Made by a program: the position numbers and the translations under genes. Below, piece by piece: positions 8,207-15,867 of a DNA stretch of 64,000 nucleotides. The number at the start of each line of letters is the position of its first letter. Position 1 is the stretch's first letter. Source of the DNA: UBA12170 sp964293475 (lineage in GTDB: Bacteria; Bacteroidota; Bacteroidia; Bacteroidales; UBA12170); assembly GCA_964293475.1 (NCBI GenBank), contig CAXYYJ010000017.1, positions 26,081 to 90,080 on the forward strand. Direction: 5' to 3'. The notes below the pieces were generated by a model. That model was not told the origin of the DNA. It did not search any database and saw only the letters and a program-made list of their open reading frames with translations.

Positions 8207-9598
8207 TTAAATATGAATAACCTCGTCGTAGGCGGCAGCTACTGCTTCCATCACGGCTTCGGACATGGTGGGGTGCGGGTGTACTGCTTCTATAATCTCA
8301 CGGCCTGTGGTTTCAAGTTTTCTTGCCACAACCACTTCGGCAATCATTTCGGTTACATGGTCACCAATCATGTGGCAGCCAAGCCATTCGCCATATTTGG
8401 CATCGAATATCACTTTTACAAATCCATCTTTATGACCAGCTGCACTGGCTTTTCCACTGGCCGAAAAGGGGAATTTTCCCACTTTTATTTCATATCCTGC
8501 TTCCAAAGCTGCTTTTTCGGTGAATCCAACACTGGCAATTTCGGGTTGGGTATAGGTGCAGCCGGGATTGTTATTATAATCCAGCGGAGTGGGGTGGTGG
8601 CCAGCTATCTTTTCCACGCAGATAATTCCTTCGTGGCTGGCAGTATGAGCCAATGCCGGACCAGGAACGATATCGCCAATGGCATAATAACCTTCCACAT
8701 TGGTGCGGTAAAACTCGTCGACCAAAACTTTTCCACGTTCGGTGGCAATACCGGTTTCTTCCAGGCCAATGCCTTCGATATTGGTGGCAATCCCAACCGC
8801 CGAAAGAACGATGTCGGCTTCAATGGTTTCTTCGCCTTTTTTAGTTTTGATGAGCACTTTGCATTTTTCGCCGGAGGTGTCAACGCTCAGTACTTCGCTT
8901 TTGGTCATCACATTGATGCCAGCTTTTTTAAAGCTTCGGCCCAATTGCTTGCTCACTTCTTCATCTTCCAAAGGAACTATGTTTTCCATAAATTCCACCA
9001 GAGTCACCTGAGTGCCAATGCTGTTGTAAAAATGGGCAAATTCCGAACCAATGGCACCGGAACCTACAACCACCATACTATCGGGTTTTTTATCGAGAGT
9101 CATAGCTTTGCGGTAGCCTATGATTTTCTTTCCATCCTGCGGAAGATTGGGTAACTCGCGCGAACGGGCACCGGTGGCAAGAATGATATGGTCGGCGCTT
9201 AATTCAGTAGTTTCCCCTTTTTCGTTGGTGACTTCCACTTTTTTGCCAGGTTTCACTTTGCCAAATCCCGCAATGAGTTCTATTTTGTTCTTTTTAAACA
9301 GGTATTGAATTCCTTTGCTCATGCCATCGGCCACACCACGGCTGCGTTGAACTATGGCATCGAAATCGGCTTCAATAGCTCCAGCAATTTTAACTCCGTA
9401 TTCATCGGCATGTTTGGCATAATTGTATACTTCGGCACTTTTTAGCAGCGCTTTGGTGGGGATACATCCCCAGTTGAGGCAAATTCCGCCAAGCTCGGCT
9501 CTTTCAACAACCGCAACCTTTTTTCCCAATTGCGACGCTCTTATGGCCGCCACATAACCGCCGGGGCCGCTGCCTAAAACAATAATATCGTAATTCAT
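8207..9598 (-). CDS. lpdA: Dihydrolipoamide dehydrogenase
   Basis: A 463-aa FAD flavoprotein that reoxidises dihydrolipoamide in 2-oxoacid dehydrogenase or glycine cleavage complexes, using NAD+. It has the FAD dinucleotide motif VLGSGPGGYVAAIRASQLG, the redox disulfide GGICLNWGCIPTKALL, a second Rossmann motif (VVVGSGAIGSEFAHFYNSIG), the second FAD-binding stretch YAIGDIVPGPALAH, and the catalytic His-Glu in HPHPTMSEAV. Full length. It stands alone with its own promoter and terminator, so it is probably shared by several complexes encoded elsewhere. Confidence 0.97.
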   Translation of the reverse strand: MNYDIIVLGSGPGGYVAAIRASQLGKKVAVVERAELGGICLNWGCIPTKALLKSAEVYNYAKHADEYGVKIAGAIEADFDAIVQRSRGVADGMSKGIQYLFKKNKIELIAGFGKVKPGKKVEVTNEKGETTELSADHIILATGARSRELPNLPQDGKKIIGYRKAMTLDKKPDSMVVVGSGAIGSEFAHFYNSIGTQVTLVEFMENIVPLEDEEVSKQLGRSFKKAGINVMTKSEVLSVDTSGEKCKVLIKTKKGEETIEADIVLSAVGIATNIEGIGLEETGIATERGKVLVDEFYRTNVEGYYAIGDIVPGPALAHTASHEGIICVEKIAGHHPTPLDYNNNPGCTYTQPEIASVGFTEKAALEAGYEIKVGKFPFSASGKASAAGHKDGFVKVIFDAKYGEWLGCHMIGDHVTEMIAEVVVARKLETTGREIIEAVHPHPTMSEAVMEAVAAAYDEVIHI

Positions 9599-9623
9599 AA
9601 TGATTCTAAATTAGTATTTTTTG

Positions 9624-9631
9624 CAAAAGTA
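9624..9631 (-). promoter_or_regulatory. TAnnTTTG -7 box for lpdA
   Basis: TACTTTTG on the minus strand, about 26 bp ahead of the lpdA ATG. It predicts a leader of about 20 nt. Confidence 0.55.
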
Positions 9632-9778
9632 CATTTTATTTTGGTTTTTGGGGATAATGAATGGTAGAAAATGGGTAATTCAATGAGGTTGTTTTGGTTA
9701 TTACGGGCAGTTTTGTGAGATTATTAACGGATTTTATTAAAATCGGTTGAAATGAATTACCATTTGATGTTTCGGATT

Positions 9779-9786
9779 AACTTTGC
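9779..9786 (+). promoter_or_regulatory. TAnnTTTG -7 box upstream of the two-component operon
   Basis: TAACTTTG at 9779-9786, 73 bp before the kinase ATG, is the best match in the 260-bp divergent spacer between lpdA and the kinase. No clear -33 partner. Confidence 0.4.
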
Positions 9787-9858
9787 CCAAAATCAAACTA
9801 ATCATTCTGGGAATTTTATAAAATTCTTTGATTTTTTGGAATTCCATGAGCTGAACAA

Positions 9859-11661
9859 ATGATAAAACAAAATACATCTGAAAATACTTTCCGGCGGTTT
9901 TCCATTACCGATAAACTGGTTATTGCTTCGCTGGCGCTGAGTATTATCACCATTTCTATTGTTGCATCCTATTCGTTTACCAATGCCAAAAAAGCCATAC
10001 TCGATCGTACTTTTAATCAGCTCACATCGGTAAGGGTGATTCGGGCAAATCTGTTGGACAAGTTTTTTTCTAACTGTGTGAAAGAGATACAAATGGCCCG
10101 CGCATCGAGCGATATTATTGAAATTGCTGAAAAACTAAATCTAAATAGCGAAGCCGATGGAAAATGCAACGAGGATGGCATTTTCCTAAACCACCGACCA
10201 TTTATCAGGGAAATTCAGGAGAATTTTTATCACCGAATTTATATTATCGGTAAAAACAATCAATCTTGTTTGCTCAAGAATGCCGATTCAAAACAGCTTT
10301 CCATCGTAGATACTTACGAAAACAACCATCAGGTTTTTATAACTTCCGATATCATCATCACCGATTTAAGCATGTCGCTTGATTCTTCGCACCCCATCAT
10401 GACCATTGCTGCGCCCATCAATAACCACGAGGGATTGAATCTGGGTATGATGTTTTTTGAGATTTCATCAAGCTATATCGATTCCATTATGTTGGAGAAA
10501 GAGCCTTCCAATGGTTTGGGAATTTCCGGTGAATCATATTTGGTGGGACAAGACCATTATATGCGGAGTTCGTCGCGCTTTGTCTATCCTTCCATGCTCA
10601 CCACCAGGGTAAATACACAGTCGGTGGAGCTGGCTCTTCAGGGAAAAGAAGGAACAGCAGTTATTGACGATTATAGAGGAGTTAAAGTACTGAGTTCCTT
10701 TGGTAAGCTCGGTATTCCATATTTTAATTGGGTTATTATCAGCGAAATAGATTATAAAGAAGCCACTATCCCAATCTACCGAATTCGCAACGAGATTATT
10801 TTCATCAGCATTTTTATCTTTTTGCTGGTGCTGGTGGTTATCATCATTCTGTCGCGACGAATCACTTTCCCCATTCAAAAGCTCAATCAGGCTGCCAAAG
10901 AAATTGGCTCGGGAAATATGAATGTGGTTTTGAAGACCAATCTGAGCGACGAGATAGGGGAACTAACCGAAACATTTAACAAGATGACCCAGGAGCTCAA
11001 AGCCGAAAGAACAAAAAGCCTTGGTTCGCTCATCGACGGACAAGAGTCTGAACGCCAGCGGCTTTCGCGCGAGCTGCACGACAGTCTGGGGCAATCGTTG
11101 ATTGGCTTAAAACTAAAATACGAATATTGCTTTAATCACTCGTCGGACTTTGCCATAAAGCACGAGAAATTTGGCGAGTTGGCAGCCCTTTTCGACAGCA
11201 CCATTGAAGAAACCCGCAGAATTTCCAATAACCTGATGCCCGCGGCACTCAAGGAGTTTGGGTTGTTTTCCGCCTTGCGAAATTTGTGCAACCAAATGGC
11301 TGAGACCACTCAAAAGCGAATTATTTTCAATACTACTGGTAACGATCAGGATTTGTCGGCAAAAGTTAAAACCTATATGTTTCGTATAGCTCAGGAAACG
11401 ATCACCAATACCTTGAAACATGCTCAGGCTGATAGCATAGTGCTTGATATTGAAGTAAAAACAGAAGAATTGAAGTTCAGATACGAAGATAATGGTATAG
11501 GATTCGACAAGGAATCAGCCAATAAGGGAAATACCAGTGGGTTGAAGAATATGAACGACAGGGTTCGGCTGCTATCAGGTTCCATTCAGTTGGAATCAGA
11601 AGAGGGCAAAGGCACAAAAATTCTAATACAGATTCCATTAAATCAATCAATAAATGAATAG
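9859..11661 (+). CDS. Membrane sensor histidine kinase, NarX/HisKA_3 type
   Basis: A 600-aa kinase. It has a transmembrane helix near residues 19-41, a periplasmic Cache-like sensor (about 45-310), a second helix (about 313-334, IIFISIFIFLLVLVVIIIL), HAMP (about 336-390, ending DEIGELTETFNKM), HisKA_3 with the phospho-accepting His407 in ELHDSLGQS, and an ATPase domain with HAQADS and DNGIGFD. This is the NarX/DegS class that phosphorylates LuxR-type regulators. The next gene is such a regulator and overlaps its 3' end by 8 nt, so they form a pair. The ligand is unknown; the porin and ammonium transporter downstream suggest a nitrogen compound. Confidence 0.92.
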   Translation: MIKQNTSENTFRRFSITDKLVIASLALSIITISIVASYSFTNAKKAILDRTFNQLTSVRVIRANLLDKFFSNCVKEIQMARASSDIIEIAEKLNLNSEADGKCNEDGIFLNHRPFIREIQENFYHRIYIIGKNNQSCLLKNADSKQLSIVDTYENNHQVFITSDIIITDLSMSLDSSHPIMTIAAPINNHEGLNLGMMFFEISSSYIDSIMLEKEPSNGLGISGESYLVGQDHYMRSSSRFVYPSMLTTRVNTQSVELALQGKEGTAVIDDYRGVKVLSSFGKLGIPYFNWVIISEIDYKEATIPIYRIRNEIIFISIFIFLLVLVVIIILSRRITFPIQKLNQAAKEIGSGNMNVVLKTNLSDEIGELTETFNKMTQELKAERTKSLGSLIDGQESERQRLSRELHDSLGQSLIGLKLKYEYCFNHSSDFAIKHEKFGELAALFDSTIEETRRISNNLMPAALKEFGLFSALRNLCNQMAETTQKRIIFNTTGNDQDLSAKVKTYMFRIAQETITNTLKHAQADSIVLDIEVKTEELKFRYEDNGIGFDKESANKGNTSGLKNMNDRVRLLSGSIQLESEEGKGTKILIQIPLNQSINE

Positions 11662-12313
11662 AATAAAAGTGATGCTGGTAGACGATCATCAGCTGGTTCG
11701 TGATGGCATAAAATCGTTGATTTCCGATAGTTTTGGCATTGAAGTGGTAGCCGAAGCTTCCAATGCTGCCGAGTTTTTTAAAATTCTGAACCAGCAAATT
11801 CCCGATGTGGTTTTAATGGATATTTCGTTGCCCAATATGTCGGGGATTGAAATTGCCAAAGTGCTCAAGCGCGATTTCCCGAAGATTAAAATATTGATGC
11901 TATCCATGTACACCTCCGAAGATTTTATTTTCAATGCCATAAAGGCGGGGGTTGATGGCTATTTGCCAAAAAATACCACCCGCGATGAGTTGGTTTTGGC
12001 CATAACTGAAGTTTACGATGGACGGGAATATTTTAGCAAATCAATTTCATCGGTCATTCTAAAAAGCTATGTAAACAGCGCCAAATACGGAAATACCAAT
12101 ACCGACGATAAAATGAATATGCTGACCCCGCGCGAAACCGAAATATTGCGAATGGTTGTGGAAGGAATGAATAACCACCAAATTGCCGATCAGCTATTTA
12201 TAAGTGTACGAACCGTAGAGACCCACAAAACTGCTATCCTCAAGAAATTAGACCTGAGCAGCACCGTGGAGCTGGTAAAATTTGCCCTAAAAAACAAGAT
12301 TATCGAGCTTTAA
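11654..12313 (+). CDS. NarL/LuxR-family response regulator
   Basis: A 219-aa regulator. The receiver (1-125) has the acidic pocket DD at 10-11, phosphorylatable Asp56 in VVLMDISLP and the conserved Lys in GYLPKNTT. The C-terminal LuxR helix-turn-helix (about 153-215) reads TPRETEILRMVVEGM then VRTVETHKTAILKKL. It overlaps the HisKA_3 kinase by 8 nt and is almost certainly its partner. Targets are not shown by sequence. A TACGTG-N3-CACGTA dyad 22 bp after its stop, upstream of the porin gene, is a candidate binding site. Confidence 0.95.
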   Translation: MNRIKVMLVDDHQLVRDGIKSLISDSFGIEVVAEASNAAEFFKILNQQIPDVVLMDISLPNMSGIEIAKVLKRDFPKIKILMLSMYTSEDFIFNAIKAGVDGYLPKNTTRDELVLAITEVYDGREYFSKSISSVILKSYVNSAKYGNTNTDDKMNMLTPRETEILRMVVEGMNNHQIADQLFISVRTVETHKTAILKKLDLSSTVELVKFALKNKIIEL

Positions 12314-12334
12314 CCTGAGCCATTTTTCCCCGCA

Positions 12335-12349
12335 TACGTGGTTCACGTA
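12335..12349. promoter_or_regulatory. TACGTG-gtt-CACGTA dyad, candidate operator
   Basis: A perfect 6+6 bp inverted repeat with a 3-nt centre, 82 bp before the porin ATG, in the only spacer between the response regulator and the porin-amt pair. Its position and symmetry fit a site for a dimeric regulator such as the adjacent LuxR-type protein. The link is inference. Confidence 0.4.
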
Positions 12350-12430
12350 GATTATTATACGAAACCACACAATTGTTAGATTTAGCCCACTGGCTCAACT
12401 TTGCTTAAAATAATTTAAAACTTTTAAGCA

Positions 12431-13189
12431 ATGAGAAAAAGTAAATTTTTTTGGATTCTGTTGTTGGTAGCAACCTTGTCGGGCACCAACTTATGTCAGG
12501 CTCAGGAGGAGGTAGTAGCCGACGAAAATCCCTTTAGTGTTGGGGTAGATATCATGAGCCGTTATGTGTGGAGAGGAACAGATTTTGGAGCATCTCCAAG
12601 TATTCAACCCGCTGTAAGTGTGAGCAAATGGGGGTTGACATTAGGTGCCTGGGGTGCTTATGCCACCAACAAGGGCGGTATTCAGGAAGCCGACCTTTAC
12701 CTGAGCTATTCCATTAAAGACATGATTAGCATCACCGTTACCGATTACTTCTTTCCCGATGAAATCAATGGATATAAATACTTCAACTACGATGGTGACC
12801 AAACAGGACACGTGTTCGAAGGCTCGATTTCGTTCAATGGAACAGAGAAACTCCCGCTGACCCTTTTATTCGCCACTAATTTTTATGGAGCCGATGCCCG
12901 CAGAATTAATGAAGATGGAACCACCGGTAAAATTCAATACAGCACCTATGCCGAATTGGGCTATGCCTTCAAATATTTCGAAGCTTTCATGGGTTTCAAT
13001 CTCACAACACCCGATACCGACAAAGGCGAAGCCGGATTTTATGGCAGCTCTTTTGGAGTGGTAAATTTGGGGGTTTCTGCAGCTAAGGAAATTCAGATTA
13101 CTGAAAAATTCAGTCTTCCAGTTTCTGTTTCGCTCATTACCAATCCGCAAAAAGAACGCATTTATCTGGTAGCAGGTTTCACTTTCTAA
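12431..13189 (+). CDS. Gcw_chp/TorF-type putative outer-membrane porin
   Basis: A 252-aa protein with a signal peptide ending NLCQAQ and a beta-barrel pattern throughout. The start of the mature part (NPFSVGVDIMSRYVWRGTDFGASPSIQPAVS) is typical of the Gcw_chp/TorF family of putative porins. It ends in an aromatic barrel strand (YLVAGFTF). It lies 38 bp upstream of the ammonium transporter, with no terminator between, so co-transcription is likely and it may admit a nitrogen compound across the outer membrane. The substrate is inferred from context only. Confidence 0.82.
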   Translation: MRKSKFFWILLLVATLSGTNLCQAQEEVVADENPFSVGVDIMSRYVWRGTDFGASPSIQPAVSVSKWGLTLGAWGAYATNKGGIQEADLYLSYSIKDMISITVTDYFFPDEINGYKYFNYDGDQTGHVFEGSISFNGTEKLPLTLLFATNFYGADARRINEDGTTGKIQYSTYAELGYAFKYFEAFMGFNLTTPDTDKGEAGFYGSSFGVVNLGVSAAKEIQITEKFSLPVSVSLITNPQKERIYLVAGFTF

Positions 13190-13227
13190 TCAAATCAATT
13201 CATTAACAATATCTTAAAAACATAATC

Positions 13228-14448
13228 ATGGATTTTAATACAGGAACAACAACGTTTATGATTCTTTCCACCAGTTTGGTCATGCTCATGACCCCTGGAC
13301 TTGCCTTGTTTTATGGCGGGTTGGCTGGTAAGAGAAACATTCTGGGTATCATGATACAAACTTTTGTATCATTGGGTTTGACAACAATTCTATGGGTTGC
13401 AGTAGGCTATTCGCTTTGTTTTAGCGGCGGCGAAGGTGGTATTCTTGGTAACCTCGACTGGGCATTCTTAGCCAATATTCCATTCGATAATCCATATAGC
13501 GGTGCCGATGGACAATATCCTGAGTACATTTTTATTGCTTATCAAATGATGTTTGCCATCATTACTCCTGCGCTTATTACCGGTGCCTTTGTAAACCGTG
13601 TAACATTCAAGGCATATCTTATCTTTTTAGTGGCCTGGCAATTATTGGTTTATTATCCTTTTGTCCACATGATTTGGGGTGGTGGATTATTGGCCCAATG
13701 GGGTGTTCTTGACTTTGCCGGTGGTATTGTAGTTCACGCAACCGCAGGTTTTGCTGCTTTGGCTTCTGTTTTTTATGTTGGAAAACGCAGAGATACTCAA
13801 TCGGCACCCAACAGTATTCCGCTGGTTGCCATTGGAACAGGTTTACTTTGGTTTGGCTGGTACGGATTCAACGCCGGTAGCGAGCTCAAAGTTGATGCTA
13901 TTACTACCACAGCCTTCTTAAATACCGATATCGCCGCTTCATTTGCTACCATCACCTGGATGATTATTGAATGGGCAAGAGAAGGAAAACCAAAATTTAT
14001 TGGTCTGTTGACAGGCGCCGTTGCCGGTTTGGCCACTATTACCCCAGCCGCAGGTTTCGTACCGGTTTGGGCTGCCATGATTATTGGTATTCTTGCCGGA
14101 GCTATTTGCTATTTTGCTGTTCAAATGAAAAACAAACTGGGTTGGGACGATGCTTTAGATGTTTGGGGAGTTCACGGAATTGGTGGTTTTATTGGAACCA
14201 TTTTCCTGGGTATTTTTGCTTCAAAAACCATTAATTTTCAGGCTGGATTGCTCGAAGGAGATACTTCTTTCTTCCTGAAAGAAACAGTGGCTGTTATTGG
14301 AGCCTCTGCCTATGCTTTTATTTTCACCTATGTCATGCTCATCCTTATTAATTATATTACCCGGGTTCGTGTAAACGAAGATGAAGAAAATCTGGGTCTC
14401 GACGAATCGATTCATGGAGAAAAAGCCTACGATGAAGGAGTGCTGTAA
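13228..14448 (+). CDS. amt: Ammonium transporter Amt
   Basis: A 406-aa inner-membrane protein of the Amt/Mep/Rh family with about eleven helices. Signature parts include MLMTPGLALFYGGL, the Phe/Trp gate region, the twin pore histidines in GGIVVHATAG and in WGVHGIGG, and the stretch GFNAGSE. It imports ammonium. No glnK/P-II gene follows it, which is unusual for amt operons, so the P-II partner must be elsewhere or absent. The N-terminus starts directly with a helix and has no cleaved signal. A strong terminator at 14492 closes the unit. Confidence 0.96.
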   Translation: MDFNTGTTTFMILSTSLVMLMTPGLALFYGGLAGKRNILGIMIQTFVSLGLTTILWVAVGYSLCFSGGEGGILGNLDWAFLANIPFDNPYSGADGQYPEYIFIAYQMMFAIITPALITGAFVNRVTFKAYLIFLVAWQLLVYYPFVHMIWGGGLLAQWGVLDFAGGIVVHATAGFAALASVFYVGKRRDTQSAPNSIPLVAIGTGLLWFGWYGFNAGSELKVDAITTTAFLNTDIAASFATITWMIIEWAREGKPKFIGLLTGAVAGLATITPAAGFVPVWAAMIIGILAGAICYFAVQMKNKLGWDDALDVWGVHGIGGFIGTIFLGIFASKTINFQAGLLEGDTSFFLKETVAVIGASAYAFIFTYVMLILINYITRVRVNEDEENLGLDESIHGEKAYDEGVL

Positions 14449-14491
14449 TTCAAGGATTTTGCAATAACCGAAATTTCCAATTATCCATTTT

Positions 14492-14525
14492 AAGAAGGCT
14501 GCCCCAAAATCAGCCTTCTTTTTTT
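14492..14525 (+). terminator. Intrinsic terminator of amt
   Basis: AAGAAGGCTG (14492-14501) and CAGCCTTCTT (14511-14520) form a perfect 10-bp stem with a 9-nt loop, followed by T residues to 14525. Confidence 0.88.
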
Positions 14526-14592
14526 ATCCCCCGGAAAGCATTTTTTGCCACAATAAATCCCAATTCTTTGTAGTTTAGCACAAAAAAAATCC

Positions 14593-14832
14593 ATGTTCGT
14601 TATTTTTGGTTTAGACGATGCCAGGCCACAGATTACAGTAAGTAAACAACAAAAACATTGTTACCACTGCAACAACACCAATTACTGGCATTTAGCCAAA
14701 CACGAAACCAGTTTTTCGCTATTCTTTTTACCCATCATTCCCATCAAAACACGCTACTATTTTTTATGTCCCATATGTAATCATGGCGATGAGATATCGT
14801 CTGATGAATACCAACGCCAAATAAATCTTTAG
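14593..14832 (+). CDS. Small zinc-ribbon protein
   Basis: A 79-aa protein with two CxxC knuckles, HCYHCNN near residue 26 and CPICNH near residue 60, separated by a hydrophobic stretch (FSLFFLPIIPIKTRYYFLC). This is the zinc-ribbon_15-like layout seen in small Bacteroidota proteins. Probably binds one zinc ion; role unknown. It is 26 bp upstream of the glycosylasparaginase gene, so it could share its transcript. Confidence 0.75.
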   Translation: MFVIFGLDDARPQITVSKQQKHCYHCNNTNYWHLAKHETSFSLFFLPIIPIKTRYYFLCPICNHGDEISSDEYQRQINL

Positions 14833-14857
14833 TAAGAAACTTTTAATCTATCCCTAA

Positions 14858-15865
14858 ATGAGTAGTAGACGTTCATTTTTAAAAAGCAGTGCTTTCATTT
14901 CAACCGGAGCTTTATTGGGTTCCTGGGCTTCTGGTCCACAGGACAAAATACAAAAACCATTAGAAAAAAATCAATCTAAGAGCTTCTTTATCAGCACCTG
15001 GGAGCATGGGCTCGATGCCAATGCTGAAGCTGTTAAAGTACTTGCCGCCGGAGGTTCTATGCTCGATGCAGTAGAAAAAGGTGTTGGGGTTTCTGAGTCT
15101 GACCCACTCATCTCTACAGTAGGTTATGGTGGAAGTCCCGACCGCGATGGTTTTGTTACCCTCGATGCCTGTATCATGGATTCCAAAGGCAATGCCGGAT
15201 CGGTTTGTTTTATCGAAGGATTTGAACATCCCATCAGCATAGCCCGAAAGGTGATGGAAGTTACTCCACATGTGATTTTAGCGGGCGATGGAGCTGCTCA
15301 ATTTGCCCGTGAACAAGGCTTTCCAGAGAAGGATTTGTTAACCCCCCAAGCCAAAAAAGCCTGGGAAGACTGGAAAAAGGAATCGAAATATGAACCTGTA
15401 ATCAACATCGAAAACCACGATACCATTGGAATGCTCGGATTTCATCAGGGCGAAATTGTGGGTGCCTGTACCACCAGCGGAATGGCCTATAAAATGCACG
15501 GAAGGGTGGGCGATAGTCCCATCATTGGTGCCGGACTTTATATTGATGGAGAAGTGGGCGGTTGCACCTGCAGCGGCCTTGGGGAATATGTGCTCAAATC
15601 GCTCACCAGTTTTCTGGTAGTTGAGTTCATGCGGCAGGGAATGACACCTTCGGCATCCTGCAAAATGGCCCTTGAGCGGATAAAAACCAAATATCTCGAT
15701 ACCACTCCCGGTTTGGAATTTCAGGTTGCGCTGATTGCTCTGAATATTAATGGAGAACTAGCAGGATATTCAATGTATCCAGGATTTAATTATGCAGTGG
15801 CACAAAATGGAATGAATGTTCTGGTCGATGCGCCTTATTTGATTTGGAAAGATAAAAAAGATTAA
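14858..15865 (+). CDS. N4-(beta-N-acetylglucosaminyl)-L-asparaginase
   Basis: A 335-aa Ntn-hydrolase that cleaves the GlcNAc-Asn bond of N-glycans. The N-terminus SSRRSFLKSSAF is a twin-arginine-like signal, so it is exported. The self-cleavage/nucleophile motif HDTIGM is present, with Thr189 as the predicted N-terminal nucleophile after processing. VGDSPIIGAGLY and GGCTCSGLGE fit the substrate pocket. It is followed 3 bp later by a GH20 hexosaminidase, so the pair looks like a small N-glycan/glycoasparagine degradation operon. Confidence 0.92.
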   Translation: MSSRRSFLKSSAFISTGALLGSWASGPQDKIQKPLEKNQSKSFFISTWEHGLDANAEAVKVLAAGGSMLDAVEKGVGVSESDPLISTVGYGGSPDRDGFVTLDACIMDSKGNAGSVCFIEGFEHPISIARKVMEVTPHVILAGDGAAQFAREQGFPEKDLLTPQAKKAWEDWKKESKYEPVINIENHDTIGMLGFHQGEIVGACTTSGMAYKMHGRVGDSPIIGAGLYIDGEVGGCTCSGLGEYVLKSLTSFLVVEFMRQGMTPSASCKMALERIKTKYLDTTPGLEFQVALIALNINGELAGYSMYPGFNYAVAQNGMNVLVDAPYLIWKDKKD

Positions 15866-15867
15866 TT

